Shown piece after piece: positions 23,111 to 34,573 of a DNA stretch of 64,000 nt; within the stretch, counting starts at the first letter, position 1, and every line of letters begins with the position of its first letter. Made by a program: the position numbers and the translations under genes. The DNA lies in NCBI GenBank assembly GCA_028554755.1, contig JAPTOF010000005.1:9991501-10055500 (forward strand), read 5' to 3'. The stretch is from Cordia subcordata. Taxonomy: Eukaryota; Streptophyta; Magnoliopsida; Boraginales; Cordiaceae. The notes below the pieces were generated by a model. The model did no database searches. It was not told where the DNA came from and saw nothing but the letters and a program-made list of their open reading frames with translations.

Positions 23111-24410
23111 ACAAAAATTGTTAGAATTATGATTTTTGACCTAGAAGTCAAAGCCACTTTGATCTAAAAATTGGGTCGGATTCCACTCATCTAACGAGTC
23201 GAATTTTGTTTTGAGTAAATAAGCATAGTACATTTACATGTAAAAAATGGGTTTGTAGTAAATGAAAAATTAGCAATCAAAGTTAGATTATTAACTAGTT
23301 TGGTTGCATGATTTTATTCACCTTACATTTAGATATGAATGAAATTAGTCATTAAAGCCATAAAAACAAAGCATATATTAATCCATCAAATATCCCATAA
23401 GAAGAATGTAATAATCTAGCCCATAATCATAGTGTTAATCACCGAGATCTCATACATGGAAAAGGAAACTTCACCATATCCTTAGCAATCTTCTTTCCAA
23501 AAATTGAGCAAATCCTTCAAAAACTAGTGTTTGATCCTTCAAAGAAGCATGAATCCAAGTGTAGATGTGTGTAAGAGAGTGTGTGTGAGGTGGGTAAGAG
23601 AGGAAATAGGCTACGGTTTTGGTGTGTGTTTGATCCTCCAAAGAAGCTTGTTCTCTGTTTTCCATTAGCATAAATATTTTGGTTGATAGTGATTTGAGCA
23701 AAAAGTCTGATTAAATGAATTATGAGATTTCGTGTTTTGATTTAATTTGAAGGCCATTAACATTTAATATATTTAATTGTCTATTCAATAAAAAGTCTCT
23801 TGGATTATGTGATTAAAATAATGCTGTTTTTTGTTTGCCATATTTTCTTATATGCAAGATTTTAGCATTCTACTAATATTCAATATATTGGAGAGTAATT
23901 TACGGAAATCACAATAAGGGCATGGTGCAGGCTTCAAAGATAGGAAGTTAAAGATCTCACAAGATGGTTTCTTCAACATGGTGAGAAAAGAAATTCCTAA
24001 ACATGTAAGAAATGGATGGGCATGCTTCACCCTTTTGCATGCCTTATTTGTCAAACTTTACAATGTTGTGCTTAAAATAGCTATAGGCTTTTAGTTAAAT
24101 CAATCCATTGGGAGTTCTACATTATTTGAATTCCAATTACAAAAATGTCTCCTAATTTTCTCCTCCCATATGACTAAATTGAGGGAATTTGTTTGATGAT
24201 CTTAATGTGCTTTTTTAGTATTTAGGAATATTATTTTAGACAATGATGAAAAAGTCTATTGACATGTAATATTGGTGAATTCAGCAATCACTACTTTAAT
24301 ACGTACCATTGGCTTATCTTTAATATTTATTTGGGTCAAAAACTCAACTCCGTTTTTTATCATTAAATTTTCCGTTCACAGTTTTCAGATCGTTTTAGTG
24401 CTCTAATAGT
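23111..24410. other. Intergenic, possibly interior of a decayed CACTA or LTR element
   Basis: No gene. A TTTGATCCTTCAAAGAAGC / TTTGATCCTCCAAAGAAGC repeat at about 23530 and 23630 is the only structure seen. Confidence 0.4.
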
Positions 24411-24668
24411 GTGTTTGGAATGATCTTATTTTAAGATGCTTATTCTATTGAAATTTGGAGATATATTATAAGATTTAAGATATATTATCACAACACCATG
24501 CATTCTATAGTTGTGAAAAATAAGATAGAATGGATTACTTATTTCTTATAAGATAAAAAGTTTGATTTTATTTTGAATTTTTATAGTATACATGATAAGA
24601 TTTCTTAAATCTTATAAAATGTGCTATCATTTCAATAAGATAAATATATTAAAATAAGACTATAACAC
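24411..24668. mobile_element. MITE copy 2 (GTGTTTGGAATGATCTTATT family)
   Basis: Same orientation and near full-length match to 12661-12917 in NAC intron 2. Confidence 0.7.
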
Positions 24669-25108
24669 ATAGAACATAAATGTCATATATAGTCTTAATT
24701 ATCCTGCATGCATCTTCCCCATCATTTACAGAAGGTAAAAAAGTGCAATTTGGATTTATTTTTCACCCATTAAAAATTTTGACTTTTAAAAAATATTTTT
24801 TGTAAAAGATTATTAAAAATTATGAGTTAATACAAGTCAGTTTTAAATTTAATTATATTATAACTTAATCTATTTTAAAATAAAATTTAATATATTACTT
24901 TTTGGAACTAATTCAATCAAAACTTTGTTTGACGTGTCTTTGTTACAACCCATTTCTTATATTATTATATGTTATCAAAAATTTATTATTTTTTCGTAGA
25001 GAAGCATTTCTCATAAGAATCTTAAGTTATATTTGGTATGTAGAAATGACCTGGAATGGAATCATTATTTCAATTTCTCATTCTCTTTCTTTTATTTGGT
25101 GGAACTAA

Positions 25109-26575
25109 TGGCCCATTTGGTATGATGGAATGATTTGGAAAGGAATCGTTATTCAAGACAGAAAAGAATTCAAGACAGAATGGTCATGGAATACTTTTTT
25201 TTTTCTTGGTTGAAACTATAAAAAAGCTAGAACATAATAACTATCTTATTTGATATATTTGATAAAATTATTTTTAAAAAAATTGAATAGTACAAAAATC
25301 AATTCAATTAATCAAAATACACTTGTTTTTTAGATTGACATAAATTTAGACTTATACGTGACAATTATTTTTATACAATATTAACATAAACTAAAATATT
25401 CTTTGTCTTTTGATCAAAGATAAAACATAGCATTATTTGTTCAATCATTTTTTTTATTTTTATCATCATATTTCAATTTATTTACTTTTCTAACATAATT
25501 GAGAGAAAAGTTAATTATTCAATAAAACTACACCTAATTTTTTTTGGGTGAAAAAGAGTTCAAAATGAAAAAAAAAATGTGTATTTTTAATTTTTGCTTT
25601 GTAATTTTTTATTTTTATTTTTTATCTATTTAATAATGATTGAAGATTTGTAAGTATAAATGGGCAATAATAATTATTTTTTTGGTTTTATTTTATTTTT
25701 TATTATTCTAACTTAAGTTAAAATACTCATCCCTTAGGTTTGGATGATGATGGGTTTTTCCACTTTTTTCTAGAAAGGCCATTCCATTTCCTACTTCAAT
25801 TAATTCCACCAAACAAAAGAAACAGAATGAGAAGTTGGAATAACAATTCCATTTCAAGTCATTCCTACATACCAACCATAACATAATTGAAGTCGGAAAG
25901 CCTATTTTTGTGGAATGGTCTTTTGAGGAAAAAGTAAGAAAACTCATTCCTTAGCCAAACTCAAGGAATGAGTATTCCAACTTAAGTTGGAATTATAAAA
26001 AATAAAATAAAACAAAAAATAGTTTATTATTCCCTGTTTAAATCTTCAATTGTTATTAAACAAATAAAAAATTAAAAATTGAAAAAACAAAAAGTAAAAA
26101 ACTAAAAATACACATTTTTTTTTCATTTTTAACTCTTTTTCACCCAAAAAATAGGTGTAATTTTATTGGATGATTAACTTTTCTCTCAATTATGTTAGGA
26201 ATGTAAATAAATTGAAATATGGTGATAAAAATAAAAAATGATTGAATATTTTATTGTTGATCAAAAGACAAAGTATTTTAATTTATGTTAATATTTTATA
26301 AAAATGAGTGTCACGTATAAGTCAAAATTTATGCCAAATTAAAGAATAAGTGTATTTTGGTTAATTGAATTGATTTTTATTTTGCTCTAATTTTGTTTTA
26401 AAATAATTTTATCAAATATATCAAATAAGATAGTCATTCCTTATCAAATAAGATAGTCATTCCATTCTAGCTTTTTTTATAGTTTTAACCAAACATAAGA
26501 AAAAAAGAAAAAGTATTCCATGACAATTCTGCCTTGAATTCTTTTCTGTCTATTCCATCATGCCAAACGGACCAT
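25109..26575. mobile_element. 1.47-kb palindromic (long inverted repeat) element
   Basis: The left arm from 25109 and the right arm ending at 26575 are inverted copies of each other for roughly 600 bp. TGGCCCATTTGGTATGATGG matches the complement of the right end, ATGGTCCGTTTGGCATGATGG, and the match continues through the AGTATTCCATGA, TATCTTATTTGATATATTTG and CACCCAAAAAA blocks. TAA trinucleotides flank both ends, fitting PIF/Harbinger insertion. The loop (about 25740-25945) holds an inverted copy of the sequence just left of the element (25011-25105). Transcription in either direction would give a long hairpin RNA. Confidence 0.75.
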
Positions 26576-26591
26576 TAATATCAATATTATG

Positions 26592-26825
26592 AACCAGTTT
26601 GGATCGGCTTTTTTTAAAAATACTTTTTTAAACAACTTTTGGAAAACAGTTTTTTTTTTTTTAGAAACTGAAAATTCTGGCTTCTAAAAAAACTATATTT
26701 GAGCTTTTTTCAGAGTTTTAATTTTTTTGAAAGCTAAATCAAATAGTTATTGCAAATTGAATATAACTTTTTTAGAAGAAAAAAAAAGTATTTTTTACTT
26801 AAAAAAAACTAATCCAAACAAGCTC
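26592..26825. mobile_element. Tourist-like MITE, family B
   Basis: Starts CCAGTTTGGATCGGCTTTTTT and ends with the inverted counterpart CTAATCCAAACAAGCTC. Lies just right of the palindromic element. Confidence 0.65.
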
Positions 26826-27111
26826 TATCTATACTATATTATAATTCATAAACCAGAGAGCGAAACACTCCTTCAACACAATTCTTGCCTTCCATATGCT
26901 TGCCACGTGTACCTTTGTTCATTAATCAATACTTTGTTGTTTAAATATTGATTGCATAAGTTAGTTATGTAAAATTAATATTTGTTTTTTATTTTTTATT
27001 TTTAGCATTTCCTTTTAATTTTTTGCAATGGATCTTTTTTGTATGATTTCCAAATAATTTTAAGAATTAATACATAAATCATGATTTATAGCAATGAGTT
27101 CTGTCAGTGAC

Positions 27112-28717
27112 TGATATGTGTCATTTGTGCGCGTTTGCATCTAGTTTTTGCGTGCACATTTAAGGGTGTCTAGAGTATAATTGAGTGCACTTAGTATAAA
27201 CTTTATGCTTATTTGTTAATATTTGTACATAATGTATTTAGATGCATAAATACTATACTAAGTATTATATTGCATGTTTTATGAGTGTTTTGGAAGGATT
27301 CAAGCTTACGTGAGAAACAAATGAGCTAATGAATGAAGACCAGAACAAAAGAAATGAAGAATGGATCATTCTGATCCAGCCAGTCAACTTAGAAGAAAAT
27401 TGGTTGACCGGCCGCTCCAAAGAATAAAGAATTTAAGCCGGTCGAGTTCCTTAAGGAGCAGGTCGATCGGCCATTCCAAAGAGCATTATGATTGAAGCTG
27501 GTCGAGCAAGAAAGAGGAGCCGGTCGACCAGCTAGGTCAACTGGCTGTGCGCTGAAGAAATCGATAAAAAGCTTATTTCAGCTCATTTTCATGGAGGAAC
27601 TTTTGTTTTTAAAACCCTAATAAATCCCAACTCTTTGCCCACTTCACCAAACACCCTAAATCACCATCTAAACCCGATACCAAGCTAGGATTGAAGTATT
27701 AAACAAAGATTTGAAGGATTTGTACGGATTTGGAAGCAAGAATTTAGGGAAGTTCTTCTTGTTCTTTCTCTATTTCTTGTAAATATGTTGCTAGATTAGG
27801 CTAGATTTAGGGTTGATCGTTGTTGTAAATTAGATTAGAGCTTTGAATAATGGATTTGTGTAGATATTTGGCTCTTAATACATGTTTGTTTACATAAATA
27901 TATGGCATGATTCAATATGTCTATGTATTGGAAATAAAACATGTCTATGTGTTTGTCAAAATGCCTAAGTGAATATGCATGTATTATTTGTGCTTAAAAT
28001 GCTCTTATCTACTTATACGAGTGATGTGATTGTGCTTAATCTCATGGCTTTGCTTAGTAGAGTAGGCTTTAGCTTTAAATCCAGCTAATAGGTTACACGC
28101 TATGCCTAGTCAAGTTTAGGTGCTAGTCCTTGGCTTTAAATCCAGCCAAGCGGATAAGTTAACCTAGACTAGAGTATCTCTCACCCCCGTTAGTGTTGGT
28201 TAATCGAGCCTTAATGTCACATAATGTTTAGACGTTAGTCCTTGGCTTTAACTCCAGCCAAGAGGATGAGTTCGAAGCACAGATTGCGTAGGCTAGGAGG
28301 GATTGGCCCTTAGTTTTAAATCCAACTAACGGGTTAAACCATTACTATTGGTTAAAAGAGCCCAGGATCAACACAACGGCAATAGAAGTCCTGAGCCTTA
28401 GATAGACCTCATCCGCTATCATAGCCCAAGTCTAGCTGTAATGCAATCACCCTAGGTCCCCTTCTTCTTTATTAGTGTTTCCTTCCTTAGTTTGGCTCCT
28501 TTAAGTTCCTCCATAGATTAGTTTTTATTTTCCTTTTTTCCGAGCTCCCTTCCATCCTAAAGTAAGCGCACAAACGCACGTAACTAATTTGAGGCACCCG
28601 AGCACATAAAGACCAAGCTAAAGTAGCCTCCCTGTGGAGACGATACCCGCACTCGAATCCACTACACCACGAACGATCTGTAGGCTTGCGGGTGTAAAAC
28701 TCGATACGCATGCATCA
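27112..28717 (+). repeat. 5' LTR of the retrotransposon
   Basis: 1606 bp, TGATATGTG...CATGCATCA. It contains a cluster of GGTCGACC-like motifs (27375-27545) and four hairpins with a shared TTTAAATCCA-type loop (28069-28329). Differs from the 3' LTR by scattered substitutions and two short indels. Confidence 0.95.
28069..28329 (+). repeat. Four hairpins with constant loop and covarying stems (5' LTR)
   Basis: Stem/loop/stem positions: TTAGC-TTTAAATCCA-GCTAA at 28069-28088; CTTGGC-TTTAAATCCA-GCCAAG at 28129-28150; CTTGGC-TTTAACTCCA-GCCAAG at 28241-28262; TTAGT-TTTAAATCCA-ACTAA at 28310-28329. The loop is nearly constant while stem bases change in pairs. The same four sites exist in the 3' LTR, at about 33341-33601. 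Confidence 0.7.
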
Positions 28718-28723
28718 AGTTTT

Positions 28724-28741
28724 TGGCGCCATTGCCGAGGA
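28724..28741 (+). promoter_or_regulatory. Primer-binding site of the LTR element
   Basis: TGGCGCCATTGCCGAGGA, six bases after the 5' LTR. Resembles the tRNA-Asp-type primer site quoted for Athila-group Gypsy elements; the assignment is from memory. Confidence 0.6.
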
Positions 28742-28945
28742 GGCACAATATTGGTTGTTTGTGTGCTTTTGTGTTTGCGATTGGTTGCCAGTGTGTGCAC
28801 TATCTTTACTTGCTTTCTATTTTTCGAAAACTAAAAAAAAAATTTGAAAAAAAAATCTCTCGAAAAAAAATTTTTGAAAAAAATTTTAAAAAAATTTATA
28901 AAAAAAATTTGGTTGTGAAGAGGTTTCGCTTGTGATTCATTGAAT

Positions 28946-30880
28946 ATGACCGATCCTAATGCTTCTTAGTGGTCACTTGTATCCTCTTCCCCACCACCCG
29001 AACGTGTCCCTTATGCATGTTGGTTGTGTGGAAGTTTCATGCATCCTACCGTTTTTTGTCCCCATGAGAATTCCCCATTTAAGGCTAGTGCTACTTATGA
29101 CCCCCATAGTCATGCATCATCTCTTGCATCTTTATTTAGTAATCATGACTATAGGGATGTATATTCTTGTTATTGCAATCATTGTGGAAACCGTGCTCAT
29201 TTTCCTAGTGCCTGTCCCACCTTCTACCCTTATTCTCGATTGCATGCAATGCTCTACGCCCCTAGCAATCATACACCCATGTATGCATCTACATCTAGTT
29301 ATCATGATTCTTGGGAGCAACATTATGCATTTTCACAATGGGCCCAAGATGACTCTTTATTCCATTCACCTTCTAGTTTCGATTGTCCACCTCCAACACC
29401 TTCTTTCTCCACCCATTCCTCTCCCGAGTTTTTTAATAGTTATGCCTATAGTGATCCCAATCAAGATGCTTCCCATTTCTACTCGGTTGAGCCATCTTCT
29501 TTTAGGTCTTCTTCTCAAAAGGAAAAACTTAACTATCTCCTATCCCTCATCCAATCCAACCAAGAACAACTAGAGAGTTTGAAGAGAGACACCAAATCTT
29601 TAGGTATGTCCTTGGAGAGAGTGAGTGTGCAACTCATGAGTGAGAATGTTGAGATACCTTTAGAACGAGTTGAAGAGATAAGAGAGAAACCTAGAGATAA
29701 GAACAATAGGGGTGAAATTGATGGTGTTTCGGAAAGGAATTTAGAAAGAAAGGTAGATGGAGAGATCACATCTTGCAATGAGGATGAGAGTGACCATGAT
29801 AGTAATTTGGTTCTTAATGACTCTTATGGTTATGTTTTAGAGGAAATAGTACCTTATCCTCTTGCGCTTTCGTCGCCACCCAATGAGTCATGTGAACCTA
29901 ACCTTCCCTCTCTTCCTACATTACCCACACACATGGAGGTTGAGTCGTATGTCGACAGTACTTAATTGCATTCCGAGTCAGCATTTAGGGAGTTTAGCGC
30001 GCATTCTTCCCTTGAGCATTCATGCATATATGATTTGTTCTCCATTTGTGCCTACCCCTTGTGAAGAGTATGATGGTGAGATGACACCCACTAGTGATGA
30101 ATATATTGTTGAATTTAAAGAGACTTTACCTAGTGAAGGTTTAAAGTCATCCATTAGGGAAAACAAGATATCAATTTTAGAGGTTTTAGATGATAAGTCT
30201 CTTGGAGTTAAGAATCATGATGTTGAAGAGAATAGCAACTCTAAGAAGACACAAAAAAAAAAAAAGAAATTTCTGTGCTTGAAAGAATGATCTATGGGTC
30301 TTTTTGGATGTTTGATGAATCATTGATGAAAATAGAGCCTATTAAAATCGAATCCACCACTTGCAAGGAGTTAGAGCAACCTAGGCTTGAAAATTCTATA
30401 TTTTGTAGAGAAAAAGAGTGTAGTATATCCAATTCCCCTATCTTTGCTCTTCTTTCTCCCAATGTCATTCTCACTCCCCTTGCCCATTCTATTAAGCCTT
30501 TCTCTTTAGAGCTCACGTTTATGCCTTCTTGCATAGAATAATTTCATCTAGGGTTAGAAAGCACATTTCTTATGTTGCATGCATTTGACTTATCTTTAAC
30601 CCATGAGGATGGTGTATTTTTAGCACTTGATTTTGAGAAGAAGGCCATGGGATGGCTAATTAAAGAGCAATCGGGACATGATTTTTCACGTTTGAGCATG
30701 CTTCATTCCACGCTTGTACCCACATGCTCATTTGATATTTCAAGGTGGGATCTTGAAAAGGGATGCACCTTGCACTCATTGCCCCAACCTTTAATGCATG
30801 ACCCTTTTCCTTCTACGTTCTGTGCTTTGATGATTATTCGGCAATTTGTGTCACGCAACTTTAAACATGTTTTACTCTAA
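28946..30880 (+). pseudogene. Retroelement ORF with two CCHC zinc knuckles, decayed
   Basis: Starts at ATG 28946 and runs in one frame to 29965 apart from an in-frame TAG at 28967-28969. The frame then shifts for about 29966-30270, returns to the first after a 13-A run near 30252, and is cut once more by TAA at 30539-30541 before ending near 30880, roughly 640 codons in all. The N-terminal part has two knuckles of C-x2-C-x4-H-x4-C form: CWLCGSFMHPTVFC and CNHCGNRAHFPSAC. A Tyr/Ser/Pro/His-rich stretch follows, then a helical acidic/basic segment (KEKLNYLLSLIQSNQEQLES onward) likely to be coiled coil. No capsid, protease or polymerase motif is seen. I do not recognise the family; a nucleic-acid-binding, gag-like role is inferred from the knuckles and the position. 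Confidence 0.6.
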
Positions 30881-31432
30881 CATTGGCACTCGGCTGGAGG
30901 CGTTAAATTCAGCGCTACTAGGAGGCACCCTAGGCTTGTTCTTATTTTTCTTGTTTTTCTTGTATTTATTTGCTTTTGCCTTTGTATATAGTAGATTAGT
31001 TTTCTTGTACTTATTCTTGCTTTGTACATAACAGATTATATTGCTTTTGTTTATCTTACCTTTTGACAGTTTAGGCTTTCTTTTGTTTGTTTTCATTCTT
31101 AGTAGGTTAGATTTTTGCTCCTTTACTTGTTATTGCTCCGTTCCGTCATTTATGCATCAATTCCTTACCCCTTGTATACATCCTTGTTTATCATTTCAAA
31201 TGTCAATGTGAGCTTACATAGCACTATCTTCTAATCTCTTCTTTGTTTTTTGAGCATTAGTGCTTTCCACAAAAGATAGAGGCTAGTAGATCATTGGATT
31301 GTCTTTGGCATTTGCAGACTACATGGAAACAAGGTTGTATCTATCCATCTTTTACTTGTCCTTATCTATCCCTCTCTGCATTCTCCATATGTGTTTCATG
31401 TTGATTGCTTGTCGTGTGGCTTTGTGATTTTT

Positions 31433-31467
31433 GCTTGAGGATAAGCAAAGTTTAGGTTTGGGGGTGT
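31433..31467 (+). repeat. Upstream copy of the polypurine-tract module
   Basis: GCTTGAGGATAAGCAAAG followed by TTTAGGTTTGGGGGTGT closely resembles the module directly before the 3' LTR (32361-32395: GCTTGAGGACAAGTAAGGGG, then AAGGTTTGGGGGTGT). They are about 0.93 kb apart. Confidence 0.65.
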
Positions 31468-32099
31468 GGTTGTTCATTTATTATTTATATCATATATGGG
31501 ATAGATTTGCTTGCCATATCTTATTTTTGCTTAAAATGTGTTCAAATTTTTCAATTTTTTTGCATATTTTGGGTTGGTTTATCTCCACGTTGGTTGGAGA
31601 GTTAGCTTTTACTATTGACTTAATTGATTGGAGAAGATGAGGGTGTATTATGGGGAGTAAATAGAGTGTAGGGTATGACCTAGACTTTGAAGAGAATCCT
31701 TTTGAAAACTATGGGGAGTGAGCATTTCTAAGAATGCACCTTGTAGTTTCCCCACAACTTAGTTGGAAAAAATTATTTTTAACGGGTTGTTGATATGAGT
31801 GCCCATTCTTTGATTTTTTAGTGTGTCTTAGCCTCTTCTTTTTCCTTTCTTTTTGTTCTATTTTTGTATTGAAAAGTGCCAAAAAAAAAAAAGAAATAAA
31901 AAAAGAGAAAAAGCCAAAAAGGCAACAAAAAAATTAAAAAGTAAAGTATGTTGAATAAGTGTCAAGTGACATAATGTCAAGTTGACACAAGTATCTCTTT
32001 TGTTCTTTCATGTGTTGTGAATAAGGCTGTTGCGTTAATGTGAGCCATTGTGATATATCTTTTTTTTCTTGTATCTTTAGGGCTAAGTGCATATTGGGA

Positions 32100-32230
32100 G
32101 GCCATGTTAGTTGATAGAGCACGAAGTATCAACATCCCGAGTGCGTGAGTTGGAATCCTAAGTTTGTGGTGGTTTTAGCTACTTGGTGACATTCCCAAGA
32201 GGTGTGAGACCCCGTGTGATTGAAGAGAGG
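32100..32230 (+). mobile_element. Possible tRNA-derived SINE inside the LTR element
   Basis: TTAGTTGATAGAGCACG (box A-like) and AGTTGGAATCCTA (box B-like) at tRNA spacing, between the two purine modules. No cloverleaf or clear tail. Confidence 0.4.
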
Positions 32231-32375
32231 ATCCAAAAAAGACTAGGGAAGCCCTTACATGAAAGGAATGACCCCTTGTACCCCTTGGATGCGAAAAGAT
32301 AAGAAGTCAATGTAATTGGCAACTCTTTAAAAAGCATAAGGATAGGCTTCATTTAGGCTTGCTTGAGGACAAGTA

Positions 32376-32395
32376 AGGGGAAGGTTTGGGGGTGT
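32376..32395 (+). promoter_or_regulatory. Polypurine tract before the 3' LTR
   Basis: AGGGGAAGGTTTGGGGGTGT immediately precedes the TGATG start of the 3' LTR, where plus-strand DNA synthesis is primed in LTR elements. Confidence 0.7.
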
Positions 32396-34002
32396 TGATG
32401 TATGTCATTTGTGCGTGTTTGCATCTAGTTTTTGCATGCACATTTAAAGGTGTCTAGAGTATAATTAAGTGCACTTAGTATAAAGTTTATGTATATTTGT
32501 TAATATTTGTACATAATATATTTAGATGCATAAATACTATACTAAGTGTTATATTCCATGTTTTAGGAGTGTTTTGGAAGGGTTCAAGCTTACACGAGGA
32601 AGAAATGAGCTAATGAATGAAGACTGGAACAAAAGGAATGAAGAATGGATCATTCTAATCTAGACGGTCAACTTAGAAGAAAATCGGTCGACCAGCAGCT
32701 CCAGAGAATAAAGAATTTAAGCCAGTTGAGTTCCTTGAGGAGCAGGTCGACCGGCCATTCCAGAGAGCATCATGATTGAAGCTGGTTGAGCAAGAAAGAG
32801 GAGCCGGTCGACCGGCTGTGTGCTGAAGAAATTCATAAAAAGCTCATTTCAGCTCATTTTCGTAGAGGAACTTTTGTTTTTAAAACCCTAATAAATCCTA
32901 ACCCTTTGCCCATTTCGCCAAACACCCTAAATCACCATCTAAACCCTATACCAAGCTAGGATTGAAGCATTAAACAAAGATTTGAAGGATTTGTACGGAT
33001 TTGGAAGCAAGAATTTAGGGAAGTTCTTCTTGTTCTTTCTCTATTTCTTGTAAATATGTTGCTAGATTAGGCTAGATATAAGGTTGATCGTTGTTGTATA
33101 TTAGATTAAGGCTTTGAATAATGAATTTGTGTAGATATTTGGCTCTTAATACCTGTTTGTTTACATAAATATATGGCATGATTCAATATGTCTATGTATT
33201 GGAAATAAAACATGTCTATGTATTTGTCAAAATGCCTAAGTGAATATGCATGTATTATTTGTGCTTAAAATGCTCTTATCTACTTATATGAGTGATGTGA
33301 TTGTGCTTAATCTCATGGCTTTGCTTAGTAAAGTAGGCTTTAGCTTTAAATCCAACTAATAGGTTACATGCTATGCCTAGTCGAGTTTAGGTGCTAGTCC
33401 TTGGCTTTAAATCCAGCCAAGCAGATAAGTTAACCTAGACTAGAGTATCCCTCACCCCCGTAAGTGTTGGTTGCTCGAGCCTTAATGTCACGTAGTGTTT
33501 AGGTGCTAGTCCTTGGCTTTAAATCCAGCCAAGAGAATGAGTTCGAAGCACAGATTGCGTAGGCTAGGAGGGATTGGCCCTTAGCTTTAAATCCAGCTAA
33601 CGGGTTAAACCACTAGTATTGGTTAAGAGAGTCCAGGATCAGCACAACGGCAATAGAAGTCCCAAGCCTTAGATAGACCTCATCCGTTATCATAGCCCAA
33701 GTCTAGCTGCAATGCAATCACCCTAGGTCCCCTTCTTTTTTATTAGTGTTTCCTTCCTTAGTTTGGCTCATTTAAGTTCCTCCATAGATTAGTTTTTATT
33801 TTCTTTTTTTTATCTTCCTTTTTTCCGAGCTCCCTTCCATCCTAAAGTAAGCACACACACGCACGTAGCTAATTTGAGGCACCCGAGCACATAGAGACCA
33901 AGCTAAAGTAGCCTTCCTGTGGAGACGATACTAGCACTCGAATCCACTACACCACGAACGATTCGTACGCTTGCGGGTGTAAAACTCGATACGCACACAT
34001 CA
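32396..34002 (+). repeat. 3' LTR of the retrotransposon
   Basis: 1607 bp, TGATGTATG...CACACATCA. Relative to the 5' LTR it lacks about 13 bp near 32815 and has about 14 extra bp near 33805. Confidence 0.95.
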
Positions 34003-34007
34003 GTGAC

Positions 34008-34542
34008 AAGCAGGCTTTTTGGTGTGTGGAGGGTGAATAGAGCATTAAAAATCAAATTGTGGTCTTCGAAATTTTTCTCAATTTGTGGAAGCTTGTGAGT
34101 GAAATCGCAGGGAATAAAGAAATTGAAAAGACAAATGCAAAAAAGCAAGACCCAACAATTTATAGTGATTCGGTCAGCAAGCTTACATCCACTCCTCGAG
34201 TATATCACTCGAGATTTTCAATCACTCCACTATGACTTTGAGCTTTACAAAAGTTGGGTAAACTTAAAAACTAACCATACAACCTTTATTTGTCTCTAAA
34301 TCAAGAAAGCCAATTGTAAAGATTCAATCTTTTTCACACCCAGGGCTAGTCTACCTAATACCCAACCAATACAATGGATCAAAGTAAGATTTATACAAGT
34401 AATCTCAAAGAAAGTGTAAACACAAGTTGGACTTTGGGTTTACAATACAAGCCCTATTAGTTGCATTAAAGAAATTTGATATCTCTTTGCTTTGTATGGT
34501 ATATTTTCTCTTCATCTCTCATGAAAAGCTTAAAAGAAAAAG

Positions 34543-34573
<31 letters not shown>

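Larger units (their letters stand above)
27112..34002 (+). mobile_element. Complete non-autonomous LTR retrotransposon (Athila-like Gypsy features)
   Basis: Two LTRs of about 1.6 kb start TGAT and end CATCA; the 5-bp duplication GTGAC lies at 27107-27111 and 34003-34007. Directly after the 5' LTR, TGGCGCCATTGCCGAGGA resembles the primer-binding site of Athila-type Gypsy elements, followed by an A/T homopolymer-rich leader. A purine-rich tract (AGGGGAAGGTTTGGGGGTGT) abuts the 3' LTR. The 3.7-kb interior has one decayed ORF and no recognisable protease, reverse transcriptase, RNase H or integrase, so mobility would depend on a partner element. The ACTAGGAGGCACCCTAGGC motif after the ORF recalls Athila/Tat elements. 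Confidence 0.9.

Noticed and set aside
29132..29323. Antisense open frame over the retroelement ORF
   Set aside because: Overlaps the zinc-knuckle frame on the opposite strand and has no recognisable content; explained as a shadow.
34099..34299. Open frames right of the LTR element
   Set aside because: No domain; the sequence resembles non-coding retroelement debris and has no gene structure.
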